Below are positions 1 through 9,037 of a stretch of 28,445 bases of DNA, piece after piece. The stretch's first letter is position 1, and every line of letters begins with the position of its first letter. A program made the position numbers and the translations under genes. The stretch covers positions 1 to 28,445 of the forward strand of contig CAMCBY010000006.1 of assembly GCA_945873015.1 (NCBI GenBank). Reading direction: 5' to 3'. The DNA comes from Klebsiella pneumoniae (GTDB lineage Bacteria > Pseudomonadota > Gammaproteobacteria > Ga0077536). The notes under the pieces are model-generated. The model did no database searches. It was not told where the DNA came from and saw nothing but the letters and a program-made list of their open reading frames with translations.

Positions 1-15
1 AGTCGGGGGGGTTTG

Positions 16-41
16 AATGTCAGACTGAAGTCTGACCCACA
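16..41 (-). repeat. REP-like palindromic repeat, class 1, copy 1
   Basis: A 26-bp unit whose core, read on the minus strand, is GTCAGAC-TTCA-GTCTGAC: a 7-bp perfect stem with a 4-nt loop, preceded by TGTGG and followed by ATT. An exact reverse-complement copy lies at 8979-9004 and a third, interrupted copy at 9038-9208. It sits about 35 bp past the phoU stop, with its TGTGG head facing that gene. The layout (conserved tetranucleotide head plus hairpin, extragenic, inverted pairs) is that of REP sequences. An effect on the 3' end of the phoU transcript is inferred. Confidence 0.8.
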
Positions 42-75
42 GGGAGAGAGACCCCGACATGCGCCGGGCAGACGA

Positions 76-798
76 CTAATCCGGGTCGCGGCGTAATTCC
101 TGTTCTACCTGTTCCAGGGCGACGTGGCGCACGTCTTTGCCTTCGACCAGATAAATCACGTTCTCGCAAATGTTGCGCGCATGATCGCCAATGCGCTCAA
201 AAGCGCGCACCGACAACACCGCATCCAGCACACGCGTGATCGAGCGCGGGTCTTCCATCATGTAGGTGATGAGGTAACGCATGATGGCGTCGGTTTCGGC
301 GTCGATCTCGCGGTCTTCCTGCGCAATCTTGAACGCCGATTCGGAATCCATACGCGCAAAAGCATCGAGTGCTGCACGCACCATACGACGCACATGGTGG
401 CCCATCGACAGCATGCCGAGGTAATAAGGACTGATGCCGCCCGAGCCGCGCAGGTTCAATACCAGGCGCGCGATTTTCTCGGCCTCGTCGCCGATACGTT
501 CGAGGTCGGTGATGGTCTTGCTGACCGACAGCACCAGACGCAGATCGGTGGCGGCGGGCTGACGACGTAACAGAATTTCGGTGCAGTCGTCGTCGATTTC
601 GACTTCCAGGGCGTTGACCTTAAAATCGTTGACGGCCACGTATTCGGCTTCATCGAAGTCGCCCTTGGCAAAACATTCCAGCACTTTGTGGATGTGCTCT
701 TCGACCAGCCCACCCATCGCCAGCACCTTGGAACGGATGTCCTCCAGTTCCCTGTCGAACTGATGGGAAATGTGATGGGTGAGGCGCGACATGGTCAT
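76..798 (-). CDS. phoU: Phosphate signalling regulator PhoU
   Basis: A 240-residue protein, the usual PhoU length. It has two PhoU helical-bundle repeats, each carrying the metal-cluster signature: ERIGDEAEKIA around residues 100-110 and ERIGDHARNI around residues 201-210. PhoU links the Pst phosphate transporter to the PhoR/PhoB two-component system and keeps the Pho regulon off when phosphate is plentiful; it acts at the inner face of the membrane. It is the last gene of pstC-pstA-pstB-phoU, 86 bp after the pstB stop, so it is probably co-transcribed from the Pho box at 5833-5850. The start at 798 was chosen, but the ATG two codons later (792) is equally possible. phoB and phoR are not in the window. 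Confidence 0.96.
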   Translation of the reverse strand: MTMSRLTHHISHQFDRELEDIRSKVLAMGGLVEEHIHKVLECFAKGDFDEAEYVAVNDFKVNALEVEIDDDCTEILLRRQPAATDLRLVLSVSKTITDLERIGDEAEKIARLVLNLRGSGGISPYYLGMLSMGHHVRRMVRAALDAFARMDSESAFKIAQEDREIDAETDAIMRYLITYMMEDPRSITRVLDAVLSVRAFERIGDHARNICENVIYLVEGKDVRHVALEQVEQELRRDPD

Positions 799-884
799 CG
801 TTGGCTTACTCCCCGGGTGACGTTAGCCACCCTGGCGGCTGCAATTATCGTAAGGTCCAGGACCGTTAGCGGCCTGGCTCGTGC

Positions 885-1778
885 TCAGCCATAACGGCCA
901 GTGATGTAGTCTTCGGTCTGTTTGCGGCGCGGCGTAGTAAAGACCGTCTTGGTCTTGCCGAATTCAATCAGGTCGCCCATATACATGAAGGCAGTGAAGT
1001 CCGACACGCGCGCCGCCTGCTGCATGTTGTGGGTGACGATAACGATGGTGTATTGCTGCTTGAGCTCGTAAATGAGCTCCTCAATCTTGAGCGTCGAAAT
1101 CGGATCAAGCGCCGAGGCCGGCTCATCGAGCAGCAGCACTTCGGGCTCGATCGCGATGGCGCGGGCGATGACCAGACGTTGCTGCTGACCACCCGAAAGA
1201 CCAAGCGCGCTGTCGTGCACGCGGTCCTTCACTTCATCCCACAGCGCCGCGCCGCGCAGTGCGCCTTCGACCGCCTTGTCCAACACCCGACGGCTCTTTA
1301 CGCCCTGAATACGCAGGCCGTAGGCAACGTTTTCGTAAATCGATTTCGGAAATGGATTGGGCTTCTGGAACACCATACCGACGCGGCGCCGCAGGGTCGC
1401 AACATTGACCTCAGGGGCAAAGATATTTTGCCCATCGAGCAATATTTCGCCCTCGACGCGCACATTATCGATGAGGTCGTTCATGCGATTGAAACACCGC
1501 AACAAAGTCGACTTGCCACAGCCCGACGGACCGATGAAGGCCGTTACGAAGCGCTCGGGGATGGTGAGATTGATGTCGTGCAGGGCCTGCTTCTGCCCGT
1601 AGTAAAGGTTCAGGCCATTGACCTTCAGGCACTCGCTCGGCTCAGGCGGTCGCTCGGGCGTCGCCGTTTCGTCTTTGCGCAAGGCGCTCTTGATGTCCAC
1701 GCCGTGGTTGGGGGTGCCTGCGTCTTTGCCCGGCTTGCCCTGCATGGATTCGGTTTCACGATCAGGTTTCGGCGGCAT
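885..1778 (-). CDS. pstB: Phosphate ABC transporter ATP-binding protein PstB
   Basis: The ATPase of the high-affinity phosphate importer. Visible motifs are Walker A GPSGCGKST (residues 83-91), the ABC signature LSGGQQQR, Walker B VLLLDEPASALDP and the switch histidine in VTHN. At 297 residues it is about 40 longer than E. coli PstB. The extra length is a polar, low-complexity N-terminus of about 50 residues before the ABC fold begins at CLKVNGLNLYYG. The ATG at 1778 overlaps the end of pstA by 17 bp. A second ATG at 1745 (residue 12) would place the start just after the pstA stop, and neither start has a strong Shine-Dalgarno sequence. It works with PstC and PstA in the inner membrane. Confidence 0.97.
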   Translation of the reverse strand: MPPKPDRETESMQGKPGKDAGTPNHGVDIKSALRKDETATPERPPEPSECLKVNGLNLYYGQKQALHDINLTIPERFVTAFIGPSGCGKSTLLRCFNRMNDLIDNVRVEGEILLDGQNIFAPEVNVATLRRRVGMVFQKPNPFPKSIYENVAYGLRIQGVKSRRVLDKAVEGALRGAALWDEVKDRVHDSALGLSGGQQQRLVIARAIAIEPEVLLLDEPASALDPISTLKIEELIYELKQQYTIVIVTHNMQQAARVSDFTAFMYMGDLIEFGKTKTVFTTPRRKQTEDYITGRYG

Positions 1779-3444
1779 TGTACTTTTCTCGAAGCCGGTT
1801 GCGGATGGTGATGGCGGCCAGATTGAGGGTGACGATAATCAGCACCAGCAGCAAAGAGGTCGCGAAGACCAGCGGGCGCGCGGCTTCTACGTTGGGGCTC
1901 TGAAAGCCGACGTCGAAGATATGAAAACCGAGATGCATGAATTTGCGATCAAGATGCAGGAACGGCAGGTTGCCATCCAGCGGCAGCGTGGGTGCGAGTT
2001 TCACCACACCCACCATCATCAGCGGTGCGACTTCGCCGGCGGCGCGTGCTACCGCCAGGATCAGACCCGTCATCATGGCCGGTGTCGCCATCGGCATGAC
2101 GGTGCGCCACAGGGTCTCGGCCTTGGTCGCACCGAGCGCGAGTGAACCTTCGCGAATGCTGCGCGGAATGCGCGACAAACCTTCTTCGGTCGAGACGATG
2201 ACCACCGGCACGGTCAACAGTGCCAAGGTCAAGGACGACCACAGCAGGCCGGGCGTGCCGAAAGTCGGCGCCGGCAAAGCTTCGGGAAACAGCGCCTGGT
2301 CGATGGAGCCACCGACGAAATAAACGAAAAAGCCGAGGCCGAATACGCCGTACACCACCGACGGCACGCCGGCGAGGTTATTGACCGCAATGCGGATGAT
2401 GCGGGTGGTGAGGCCCTGGTGGGCGTACTCGCGCAGATAGACCGCCGCAATCACGCCGAAAGGTGTGACGAACACCGACATCAACAACACCATCATGACG
2501 GTGCCAAAGATGGCAGGAAACACTCCGCCCTCGGTATTGGCTTCGCGCGGTTCGGTGGAGACAAATTCGCCGAGCTTGGCGAAATAATGTTTCAGCTTGG
2601 CGGAGACCGCCATCGCGTTCGGCCGATAGGCACGCACGATGTCATAGAAACGCACCTCGCTCGCGACCCCGTTGACGGTCTCAAGCATCAGCAGGTCGCG
2701 GTCAGCATCTTTATGCAGACGCGTGAGCTGTTCGGCGAGCCTGGCATAGCGGGTGTTGAGGGCGTCGCGCTCGGCGGCGATGTCGGCCAGCGGTTCTCCG
2801 TCCGTCACACCGTCGAGCTCGAGCTTGCGGGTCTTGAGCCGCAGTCGTTCGAGCGCGTAATTGATGGCGCCCATCTGCGTGTCTTCGATGTGCGCGATGT
2901 CGCGACGCAACTGTTCGGCGCGCAAGATGCGCTTGCGGATCTCAGGCCACGGACTGCCGTTGATGCTTAAGGTCTGCTCGCCTTCGCGTATACCCTGCAC
3001 GAATCCGTAAAAATTGCCCCACTCACGGCGCTCGATGACGACCGTCTTGCGCGGGTATTTGATGTCGTCGAAATCGGTGTCGTTGAACCACTGGAAATCA
3101 AAACCGTTGAGGTTGCGGTTGCCGATCTTGAGCAGCAGGCGGTCTACCGTCTCCTGGCCTTCGGGCACCACCACCCCGTTGTCGATGAGGCGCGCGGCCG
3201 ACACCGTCTCTCGGTCGACGATTTCACCCAGCGCGTATTTTGTTTCGCCGCCCACGAGCGACAGGCGCGCGACGTTGGATGGCCAGAAATGGCCCATGCC
3301 GCGTACCGTGATCAGGAACAACAGGCCGAACACCATCACCAGCGAGAAACTCACCGCGCCGGCCGTCAGCCACACACCGGGCGAACCGGAATGCAGCCAC
3401 TTGCGCCAAGCCGGGACGGGAGTACTGAGGGTTGGGCTGCTCAC
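1762..3444 (-). CDS. pstA: Phosphate ABC transporter permease PstA (long form)
   Basis: One of the two membrane permeases of the Pst importer. The GTG at 3444 was chosen as start because it forms a GTGA overlap with the pstC stop and gives a protein of 560 residues opening VSSPTLSTPV. Upstream extension of the frame only reads pstC out of frame. A membrane segment at about residues 22-46 is followed by a roughly 250-residue periplasmic insertion (with a coiled-coil-like stretch near LRRDIAHIEDTQMG), and then by the conserved permease core from about residue 300. The core carries the EAA-type loop SLALGATKAETLWRTVMP. This long architecture is known from Pseudomonas and Vibrio relatives; E. coli PstA, with about 296 residues, lacks the insertion. 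Confidence 0.93.
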   Translation of the reverse strand: MSSPTLSTPVPAWRKWLHSGSPGVWLTAGAVSFSLVMVFGLLFLITVRGMGHFWPSNVARLSLVGGETKYALGEIVDRETVSAARLIDNGVVVPEGQETVDRLLLKIGNRNLNGFDFQWFNDTDFDDIKYPRKTVVIERREWGNFYGFVQGIREGEQTLSINGSPWPEIRKRILRAEQLRRDIAHIEDTQMGAINYALERLRLKTRKLELDGVTDGEPLADIAAERDALNTRYARLAEQLTRLHKDADRDLLMLETVNGVASEVRFYDIVRAYRPNAMAVSAKLKHYFAKLGEFVSTEPREANTEGGVFPAIFGTVMMVLLMSVFVTPFGVIAAVYLREYAHQGLTTRIIRIAVNNLAGVPSVVYGVFGLGFFVYFVGGSIDQALFPEALPAPTFGTPGLLWSSLTLALLTVPVVIVSTEEGLSRIPRSIREGSLALGATKAETLWRTVMPMATPAMMTGLILAVARAAGEVAPLMMVGVVKLAPTLPLDGNLPFLHLDRKFMHLGFHIFDVGFQSPNVEAARPLVFATSLLLVLIIVTLNLAAITIRNRLREKYNAAET

Positions 3445-5681
3445 AGGCTGGAGTACTTCTTGCGCAGCCGCTGGCGCACCAGCTCGGCCAGGGTATTGAC
3501 GATGAAGGTCACCATGAACAACACCATGGCAGCCAGGAACAGCACCCGGTAGTGAGAACTGCCGACTTCCGATTCGGGCATTTCGACCGCAATGTTGGCC
3601 GACAGGGCGCGCAGACCCTGGAACAGGCTGATATCCATGATCGGTGTATTGCCGGTGGCCATCAGCACAATCATGGTTTCGCCGACCGCGCGGCCCATGC
3701 CAATCATGATGCCGGAGAAAATGCCTGGGCTGGCCGTCAGCAGCACCACCTTGATGGCGGTCTGCCACGGCGTCGCGCCGAGCGCCAGCGAGCCCATCGT
3801 GAGATGGCGCGGCACGCTGAACACGGCATCCTCACTGATCGAGAAAATTGTCGGAATGACGGCAAAACCAATTGCGATGGCAACCACCAGCGAATTGCGC
3901 TGGTCGTAGCCGATGCCGTATTCAACGTTCATCCAATGGGTCACGCTGCCATCGAAGAACATCACTTCGATCGCGTGGCCCAGCATGAAGTTGGCCCAGA
4001 TAGCGAACATCACCACCGGCACCAGCGCCAGCGCTTCCCAGCCATCGGGGATCCAGGACTTCACACGCTGCGGCATGCGGTCAAAAAGATAGGAGAACAG
4101 CAGGGTGGCCGCCGGCACGAAGGGAATACACAACAGCACCCCCAGCAGCTCGCGCTCGATCAACGGTGCCAGCCACAGGCCGGCGAGGAAACCGAGGATC
4201 ACGGTCGGCAGAGCGGCCATCAATTCGATCGAGGGTTTGACGATGCGTCGCATCGGCGGGCTCATGAAATAAGCGGTGTATATCGCACCCAGCACCGCCA
4301 GCGGCACGGCGAAAATCATCGAATAGATGGCCGCTTTCAGGGTGCCGAAAGTGAGTGGCGTGAGACTGAATTTCGGCTCGAAATCGCTGCTCGCCGAGGA
4401 CGATTGCCAGATGTATTCCGGGTGCGCGCGGTTCTCGTACCAGATCTGGTTCCACAAACCCTTGAACGAGACCTCGGGGTGCGGGTTGTCGATGCCATAG
4501 AGCTGCACGCGACCGCTGTTGGAAGCGAGCACCGCGGCGTTGGCGCGCGGCGCCATGCTGCCTGCGACGATGTTGTCCAGCCCGCTCGCAACGGTGGCGA
4601 GATGGCGCTCGGCGGTGGCGTGATAAAGGCCCAGATTGCCGCGGCTGTCGATGGCGAGAAAACCCTTGCGGAAATATTCCGGCGCGATGGCAGTGACCCC
4701 CGCCGGCAGCGGCTCGAACTTACGCACACGTTTGAGCTGTGAGTTGTTGTGCTGGTCGCGCACCGGGAACCACTGGGAGAGGTTGCCAAGATCATCACCG
4801 ATGACCAGCGAAATGCCGCCCGACAGAAAGCTCATGGCAGTGATGCGATGGGCGGGGCCCAGCACACTGACGCGGTCAACCAGTTGCGGCTTGGCCTTGT
4901 TGCGCACATCGAAGTAGCTCAATACGCCGTCGCCACTGGCGAGAAACAGTTCACGTTGCTGATTGTCGAGTGCGAGATGGGAGATCTTGCTGCCATCGAC
5001 GTCGATTTCGGTGCGCGTGACTTCGATGGTGGTGGATTCGTCAAGCATCGAGGTCTGTTTGGTCGCGTTGACCAACACCACCCGACCCTGCGCGCTGACT
5101 ACCGCGACCGTCGCCTCTTCGTCCGACACCTGGCCGCTGATGAGGCGCACCGCGTCGCCGATGGCAGCGGCACGCTGCGCTTCGACGCCAAACGGGTAGC
5201 TTAATTTGGGCGTGATGACGCGCGTCTGGCCGTCGAAACGCACTTCGAAGTTGGCCTGCGCCACCACCACGTTGCCGTCGGCAGTACCAGCCAGAATCAC
5301 ATGGCTGACCGGGTCACCAGCCGCAACCGCGCTGACCTTGCCGGCGGCGGCAGGCGCCAGTTCGCCGCGGCTCAAGATGCTGCCGTCGGCGGCCTTGAAG
5401 AACTGATACTGACCATCGGCCGTCACCGCCAGGCCGGTCTCGGCATATTCGTCCAGCGAGATCAGCGCCGGCGGCGTGGCGCCCTGCTCAAAGCTGTGGG
5501 TCGGTTTGACCGTGGCATCGCTGAACAGCGGCAACACCACATAAAGCAGATAGAAAAAAATCAGCAGGATGGCGATGATCACCGAGATTCCGCCAATGGC
5601 CATGACCGCCGCGAACAGGCGGTCTTTGAGCAGACGCCAGCCCTCGCGTGAGGACAGATCGGTGCGAACTGCCGGCTTCAC
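3441..5681 (-). CDS. pstC: Phosphate ABC transporter permease PstC (long form with periplasmic propeller-like domain)
   Basis: First gene of the pst operon, 746 residues. One membrane segment (about residues 24-52) precedes a periplasmic region of roughly 380 residues. That region contains repeated short beta motifs of WD/propeller type, for example GDGVLSYFDV, SRGNLGLYHA and NSGRVQLYGI. The permease core starts near residue 444 (FGTLKAAIYSMIF) and carries the EAA loop SLALGATPWQTAIKVVL, ending with a final membrane helix. E. coli PstC, about 319 residues, corresponds only to the core. The ATG at 5681 was chosen because the tract just after it is the cytoplasmic N-terminus of the first helix. 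A candidate Pho box lies about 150 bp upstream. The role of the extra domain is not settled; contact with PstS or phosphate sensing are guesses. Confidence 0.94.
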   Translation of the reverse strand: MKPAVRTDLSSREGWRLLKDRLFAAVMAIGGISVIIAILLIFFYLLYVVLPLFSDATVKPTHSFEQGATPPALISLDEYAETGLAVTADGQYQFFKAADGSILSRGELAPAAAGKVSAVAAGDPVSHVILAGTADGNVVVAQANFEVRFDGQTRVITPKLSYPFGVEAQRAAAIGDAVRLISGQVSDEEATVAVVSAQGRVVLVNATKQTSMLDESTTIEVTRTEIDVDGSKISHLALDNQQRELFLASGDGVLSYFDVRNKAKPQLVDRVSVLGPAHRITAMSFLSGGISLVIGDDLGNLSQWFPVRDQHNNSQLKRVRKFEPLPAGVTAIAPEYFRKGFLAIDSRGNLGLYHATAERHLATVASGLDNIVAGSMAPRANAAVLASNSGRVQLYGIDNPHPEVSFKGLWNQIWYENRAHPEYIWQSSSASSDFEPKFSLTPLTFGTLKAAIYSMIFAVPLAVLGAIYTAYFMSPPMRRIVKPSIELMAALPTVILGFLAGLWLAPLIERELLGVLLCIPFVPAATLLFSYLFDRMPQRVKSWIPDGWEALALVPVVMFAIWANFMLGHAIEVMFFDGSVTHWMNVEYGIGYDQRNSLVVAIAIGFAVIPTIFSISEDAVFSVPRHLTMGSLALGATPWQTAIKVVLLTASPGIFSGIMIGMGRAVGETMIVLMATGNTPIMDISLFQGLRALSANIAVEMPESEVGSSHYRVLFLAAMVLFMVTFIVNTLAELVRQRLRKKYSSL

Positions 5682-5816
5682 GATAACCTCGCGACGGCGC
5701 TCGCAAACAGGCGCCGACCGTCACGACGGCGGTCATGGTGAGTGCCAGACCGTCGAATCTCGGAATGCTGTGACATAGAAAAGCCGCTTGCTCGCGGGGT
5801 GGGCCCGGCGGGTCCG

Positions 5817-5850
5817 ATTGTTGGCGTGCTTTATTACAGTATCGTGACAA
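5817..5850 (-). promoter_or_regulatory. Candidate PhoB-dependent promoter (Pho box plus -10) of the pst operon
   Basis: Reading the minus strand, 5850-5833 is TTGTCAC-GATA-CTGTAAT. These are two 7-bp direct repeats with 4-bp spacing that match the E. coli Pho box half-site CTGTCAT at 5/7 and 6/7 positions. Exactly 10 bp downstream is AACAAT (5822-5817), a 4/6 match to the sigma-70 -10 hexamer, which is the spacing known for PhoB promoters. There is no good -35, as expected for an activated promoter. It lies between the methyltransferase stop and pstC and would give a 5' leader of roughly 130 nt. Confidence 0.72.
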
Positions 5851-5884
5851 TCGATACAACGCCCGGTTTAATGGGCGCTTTTGC

Positions 5885-6733
5885 TCACTTCTCAGCGGCG
5901 ATGTAACAAATCCAGCCCGCATCGGGGTCGGCGACCTCGACCGGCGTGAAGTCGCCGCTGCCGGTTTCTTCCTTTTCGTCCCAACCCTGCCAATACACCG
6001 TGGTGCGGCTGAAACCCGCATCGGCCAGCAGTTCGCGGATTTCCGGCAAGGTCCACAGCCGCCACTCGTAGGAAAAGGCCTGCTTCATGCGCGACCCATC
6101 GGGAAAGCTGAAATGGATATGGCACACAAAGTGGCCGTTGATGGGGTTGTAGCTGGCGTGCTCCCAGGTGTAGGTGAAGCGCTTGTGCTCGGTGTGTTCC
6201 TTCAACACCCGGAAGGATTCGTAGCCGCCGAAACAATCGAGGAAAAACACACCATCGTCGGCCAGATTGGCCCGCGCACGCTTGAAATAATCGCGTAACT
6301 GCGCGCGCTCACGGAACAGCCAGTAGCTGAAATTCATCGCCAGCAGGATTTGCACCTGCTCACCGCCGGTCTTCAGCACGTTGCCCTCAACCAGTGTCAG
6401 GCGGCGACGCTGCGACGGCGTCAGCTTGGCGACATGGTGGTCGCGCCCCCAACCCAGCACCTCGGCATCGAGATCGACGCCAATCGCCCGGTTGCCCGGC
6501 CGGCGCCGCACCCATTCACAGGATGTATTGGCGGTGCCACAGAAGTCTTCGCGCAGGAGGGTGGCCCGATGGCCACGCAGTCGCTTGAATTCGGCATCGA
6601 CGAAATCGATTTCGTGCTCGACGCACTGGACGGCGTCTTCGTAAAGTGCGTGCCGGTCGGCGCGCTCGGCCATCGTCGGTTTGTGCGGCCGCGCACTGCG
6701 GCGAACTTTCTTTTTGGCTATTGCTTTGACCAT
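5885..6733 (-). CDS. Class I SAM-dependent methyltransferase
   Basis: A 282-residue protein with a Rossmann methyltransferase fold. The SAM-binding loop is LREDFCGTANTSCEW followed by the acidic strand end IGVDLDAEVLGWG. A motif IV-like strand FFLDCFGG (about residues 164-171) follows. The N-terminus is very basic (KAIAKKKVRRSARPHK), which might mean nucleic-acid or ribosome contact, but the substrate cannot be read from the sequence. It is transcribed away from ppk1, and its stop lies 35 bp before the Pho box of pst, so read-through into pstC is possible. An internal ATG near 6676 (MAERADRHALY) would remove the basic tail. Confidence 0.85.
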   Translation of the reverse strand: MVKAIAKKKVRRSARPHKPTMAERADRHALYEDAVQCVEHEIDFVDAEFKRLRGHRATLLREDFCGTANTSCEWVRRRPGNRAIGVDLDAEVLGWGRDHHVAKLTPSQRRRLTLVEGNVLKTGGEQVQILLAMNFSYWLFRERAQLRDYFKRARANLADDGVFFLDCFGGYESFRVLKEHTEHKRFTYTWEHASYNPINGHFVCHIHFSFPDGSRMKQAFSYEWRLWTLPEIRELLADAGFSRTTVYWQGWDEKEETGSGDFTPVEVADPDAGWICYIAAEK

Positions 6734-6859
6734 GATCAGATGTCGCCCGCGCGTGCTTGCAGTGCTATGGAAAGGCGGGCGATGATAATGACTCGACCGT
6801 CAAAATGCACCCCGACCGGCACCGTTCCCACCTTGAAGCGCGCTCGAGCATCAACATCC

Positions 6860-8938
6860 ATGGACGCAAAAGCGCTGCAACTCGGCGACCCTGAGCTATA
6901 CATCAACCGGGAGCTGTCGCTGCTGGAGTTCAACCGGCGGGTGCTCGAGCAGGCCAAGGACGACAGCAATCCGCTGCTGGAACGCCTGAAATTCCTGTGT
7001 ATCGCGAGCAGCAATCTCGATGAGTTTTTCGAGATTCGGGTCGCCGGCCTGAAGGAACAGGTGGCTTTTGCAGCCGGCCAGAGCGGCCCCGATCAGATGT
7101 CGGCCCATGAACAGTTGCGCGCCATAAGCGCCGGCGCGCATGCGCTGGTTGCCGAGCAATACCAGGTCTTGAACGACCTCATGCTGCCGGCGCTGGCGGA
7201 TGAAAATATTCAGTTTTTGAAGCGCGGCGAATGGAACAATCGCCAGGCGGCCTGGGTGCGGCGCTATTTCAACCGTGAGCTGCTGCCGATGCTGAGCCCG
7301 ATTGGGCTCGATCCGTCGCATCCTTTTCCGCGCATCCTGAACAAGAGCCTGAACTTCCTGATCTCGCTGGAAGGCACCGACGCCTTTGGCCGTGACAGCG
7401 TGATTGCCATCGTACAGGCACCGCGCTCGCTGCCGCGCATCATCAATATTCCAGAGGAATACGCCAACGGACCCCACGAGTTCGTGTTCCTTTCGTCGAT
7501 CATTCACGCCCATGTCGAGGACATTTTCCCGGGCATGGAAGTGAAGGGTTGTTATCAGTTCCGCGTGACGCGCAACAGCGACCTGTTCGTCGATGACGAG
7601 GAAGTGGACGACCTCTTGCAGGCGCTGGAAGGCGAGTTGCACCAGCGCCGCTTTGGCGACGCGGTGCGTCTGGAAGTGGCCGCTGAATGCCCGGCGCAGA
7701 TGACCTCGCTGCTGCGCCAGGAGTTCGACCTGCAGGACCCGGACATCTTCAGCTGCAACGGGCCGGTCAACCTGACGCGTTTGATGGCGGTGTTCGACAT
7801 GATCGAACGGCCGGATCTCAAGTATCCCCCCTTCATTCCTGGTCGCCCGGCCCGCATGCCGCAGGGCGGCGACATCTTCGACGTCATTCGCCGCGGCGAT
7901 GTGCTGCTGCACCACCCCTTCCAGTCGTTTGCACCAGTCACCGATTTTCTCTATCAGGCGGCGCGCGACCCGGCGGTGCTGGTCATTCGTCAGACGTTGT
8001 ATCGCACCGGCCCCGATTCGCCGGTGGTCGAAGCGCTGCTCGAAGCGGCGCGCAAGGGCAAGGAGGTGACGGTGGTCATCGAGCTCAAAGCGCGTTTTGA
8101 CGAAGAGGCCAATATCGAACTCGCCACGCGCCTGCAGGAAGCCGGTGCCCACGTGGTGTATGGCATTGTCGGCCATAAGACCCACGCCAAAATGATTCTG
8201 GTGGTACGTCGCGAGGGCAAACAGTTGCGCCGTTATGTGCATCTCGGCACCGGTAACTACCATCCGCGCACGGCGCGGCTGTATACCGATTACGGCCTGT
8301 TCACCTGCGACAACACCATCGGCGTGGATGTGCAGAAGATCTTCCACATGCTGACCGCGCCCGGCCGCGCCGGTAAATTGAAAAAGCTGCTGCAATCGCC
8401 CTTCACGATGCACAGCACCATCCTTGAGCTGATCGAGCGCGAGACGCGCAGCGCGCGCGCGGGTCTGCCGGCGCGCATCATCGCCAAGATGAACGCGCTG
8501 TCGGAGGTGCAGACCATCAATGCGCTGTATGAGGCCTCCCAGGCGGGCGTCAAAATCGACCTCATCATTCGTGGTGTGTGCGCGTTGCGTCCGGGGCTGG
8601 CTGGTATTTCGGAGAATATCCGCGTGCGCTCCATCGTCGGGCGCTTTCTGGAACACGCCCGCGTGTTTTATTTTCACAACGATGGCGACGATGAAATCTA
8701 CCTGTCGAGTGCCGACTGGATGGGGCGCAATTTCTTCAATCGTATCGAGACCTGCTTCTTGGTCGAAGACAAACGCCTGCACCAGCGCATCATGAAGGAA
8801 TGTATGAACAACTATCTGGCGGATAACACCCGCGCCTGGTTGTTACGCAGTGACGGCACGTATTCGCGAGTCAAACCCGGCAGTGCGCAACCGCGCGACG
8901 CGCAGCAGATTCTGCTGAAAGATCTGGCCGGGAATTGA
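6860..8938 (+). CDS. ppk1: Polyphosphate kinase PPK1
   Basis: Makes polyphosphate reversibly from the gamma phosphate of ATP. The 692-residue length, the opening LGDPELYINRELSLLEFNRRVL and the phospholipase-D-like catalytic halves are typical. The two histidines of the active site (E. coli His435 and His592) correspond to His442 in GHKTHAKM and His599 in FLEHARVF. HLGTGNYHPRTARLYTD is also intact. The start at 6860 matches the conserved N-terminus but has no clear Shine-Dalgarno. An in-frame ATG at 6782, with GGAAAGG 6 nt upstream, would add 26 poorly conserved-looking residues. The gene is divergent from the methyltransferase and converges on ppx. I saw no convincing Pho box upstream of it. 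Confidence 0.96.
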   Translation: MDAKALQLGDPELYINRELSLLEFNRRVLEQAKDDSNPLLERLKFLCIASSNLDEFFEIRVAGLKEQVAFAAGQSGPDQMSAHEQLRAISAGAHALVAEQYQVLNDLMLPALADENIQFLKRGEWNNRQAAWVRRYFNRELLPMLSPIGLDPSHPFPRILNKSLNFLISLEGTDAFGRDSVIAIVQAPRSLPRIINIPEEYANGPHEFVFLSSIIHAHVEDIFPGMEVKGCYQFRVTRNSDLFVDDEEVDDLLQALEGELHQRRFGDAVRLEVAAECPAQMTSLLRQEFDLQDPDIFSCNGPVNLTRLMAVFDMIERPDLKYPPFIPGRPARMPQGGDIFDVIRRGDVLLHHPFQSFAPVTDFLYQAARDPAVLVIRQTLYRTGPDSPVVEALLEAARKGKEVTVVIELKARFDEEANIELATRLQEAGAHVVYGIVGHKTHAKMILVVRREGKQLRRYVHLGTGNYHPRTARLYTDYGLFTCDNTIGVDVQKIFHMLTAPGRAGKLKKLLQSPFTMHSTILELIERETRSARAGLPARIIAKMNALSEVQTINALYEASQAGVKIDLIIRGVCALRPGLAGISENIRVRSIVGRFLEHARVFYFHNDGDDEIYLSSADWMGRNFFNRIETCFLVEDKRLHQRIMKECMNNYLADNTRAWLLRSDGTYSRVKPGSAQPRDAQQILLKDLAGN

Positions 8939-8978
8939 GAAAAACGTCCTGCAGGTGCGACGCCAGATTCGGGTTTGT

Positions 8979-9004
8979 TGTGGGTCAGACTTCAGTCTGA
9001 CATT
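8979..9004 (+). repeat. REP-like palindromic repeat, class 1, copy 2
   Basis: Exact reverse complement of the 26-bp unit at 16-41. It starts 40 bp after the ppk1 stop, with the TGTGG head facing ppk1. With the interrupted copy at 9038-9208 it forms an inverted pair between the convergent genes ppk1 and ppx, like a REP doublet (BIME/REPIN). The GTCAGAC/GTCTGAC hairpin could stabilise or end transcripts from ppk1, although no T-run follows. Confidence 0.82.
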
Positions 9005-9037
9005 CACTCAAAGGCCAGCGTGCTCGGCTCCAAGGAG

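Noticed and set aside
3445..3768. N-terminal extension of pstA by 108 codons
   Set aside because: The extra part only reads the end of pstC out of frame (glycine/histidine/arginine-rich, no motif); the GTG overlapping the pstC stop is the sensible start.
3432..4742. A 436-codon plus-strand frame opposite pstC
   Set aside because: It is a shadow of a well-supported gene, with the same low-quality composition and no motif.
6350..6859. A 170-codon upstream extension of ppk1
   Set aside because: It runs antisense to the methyltransferase gene and does not resemble PPK1; only a short extension from 6782 is worth considering.
6734..6859. A Pho box in front of ppk1
   Set aside because: The closest segments around CCGTCAA lack a second half-site at 11-bp spacing, so there is no support comparable to the site at 5833-5850.
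6896..8782. A 628-codon open frame on the minus strand opposite ppk1
   Set aside because: It lies wholly inside ppk1, has no recognisable domain, and its histidine/arginine/glutamine-rich composition is typical of antisense frames in GC-rich genes.
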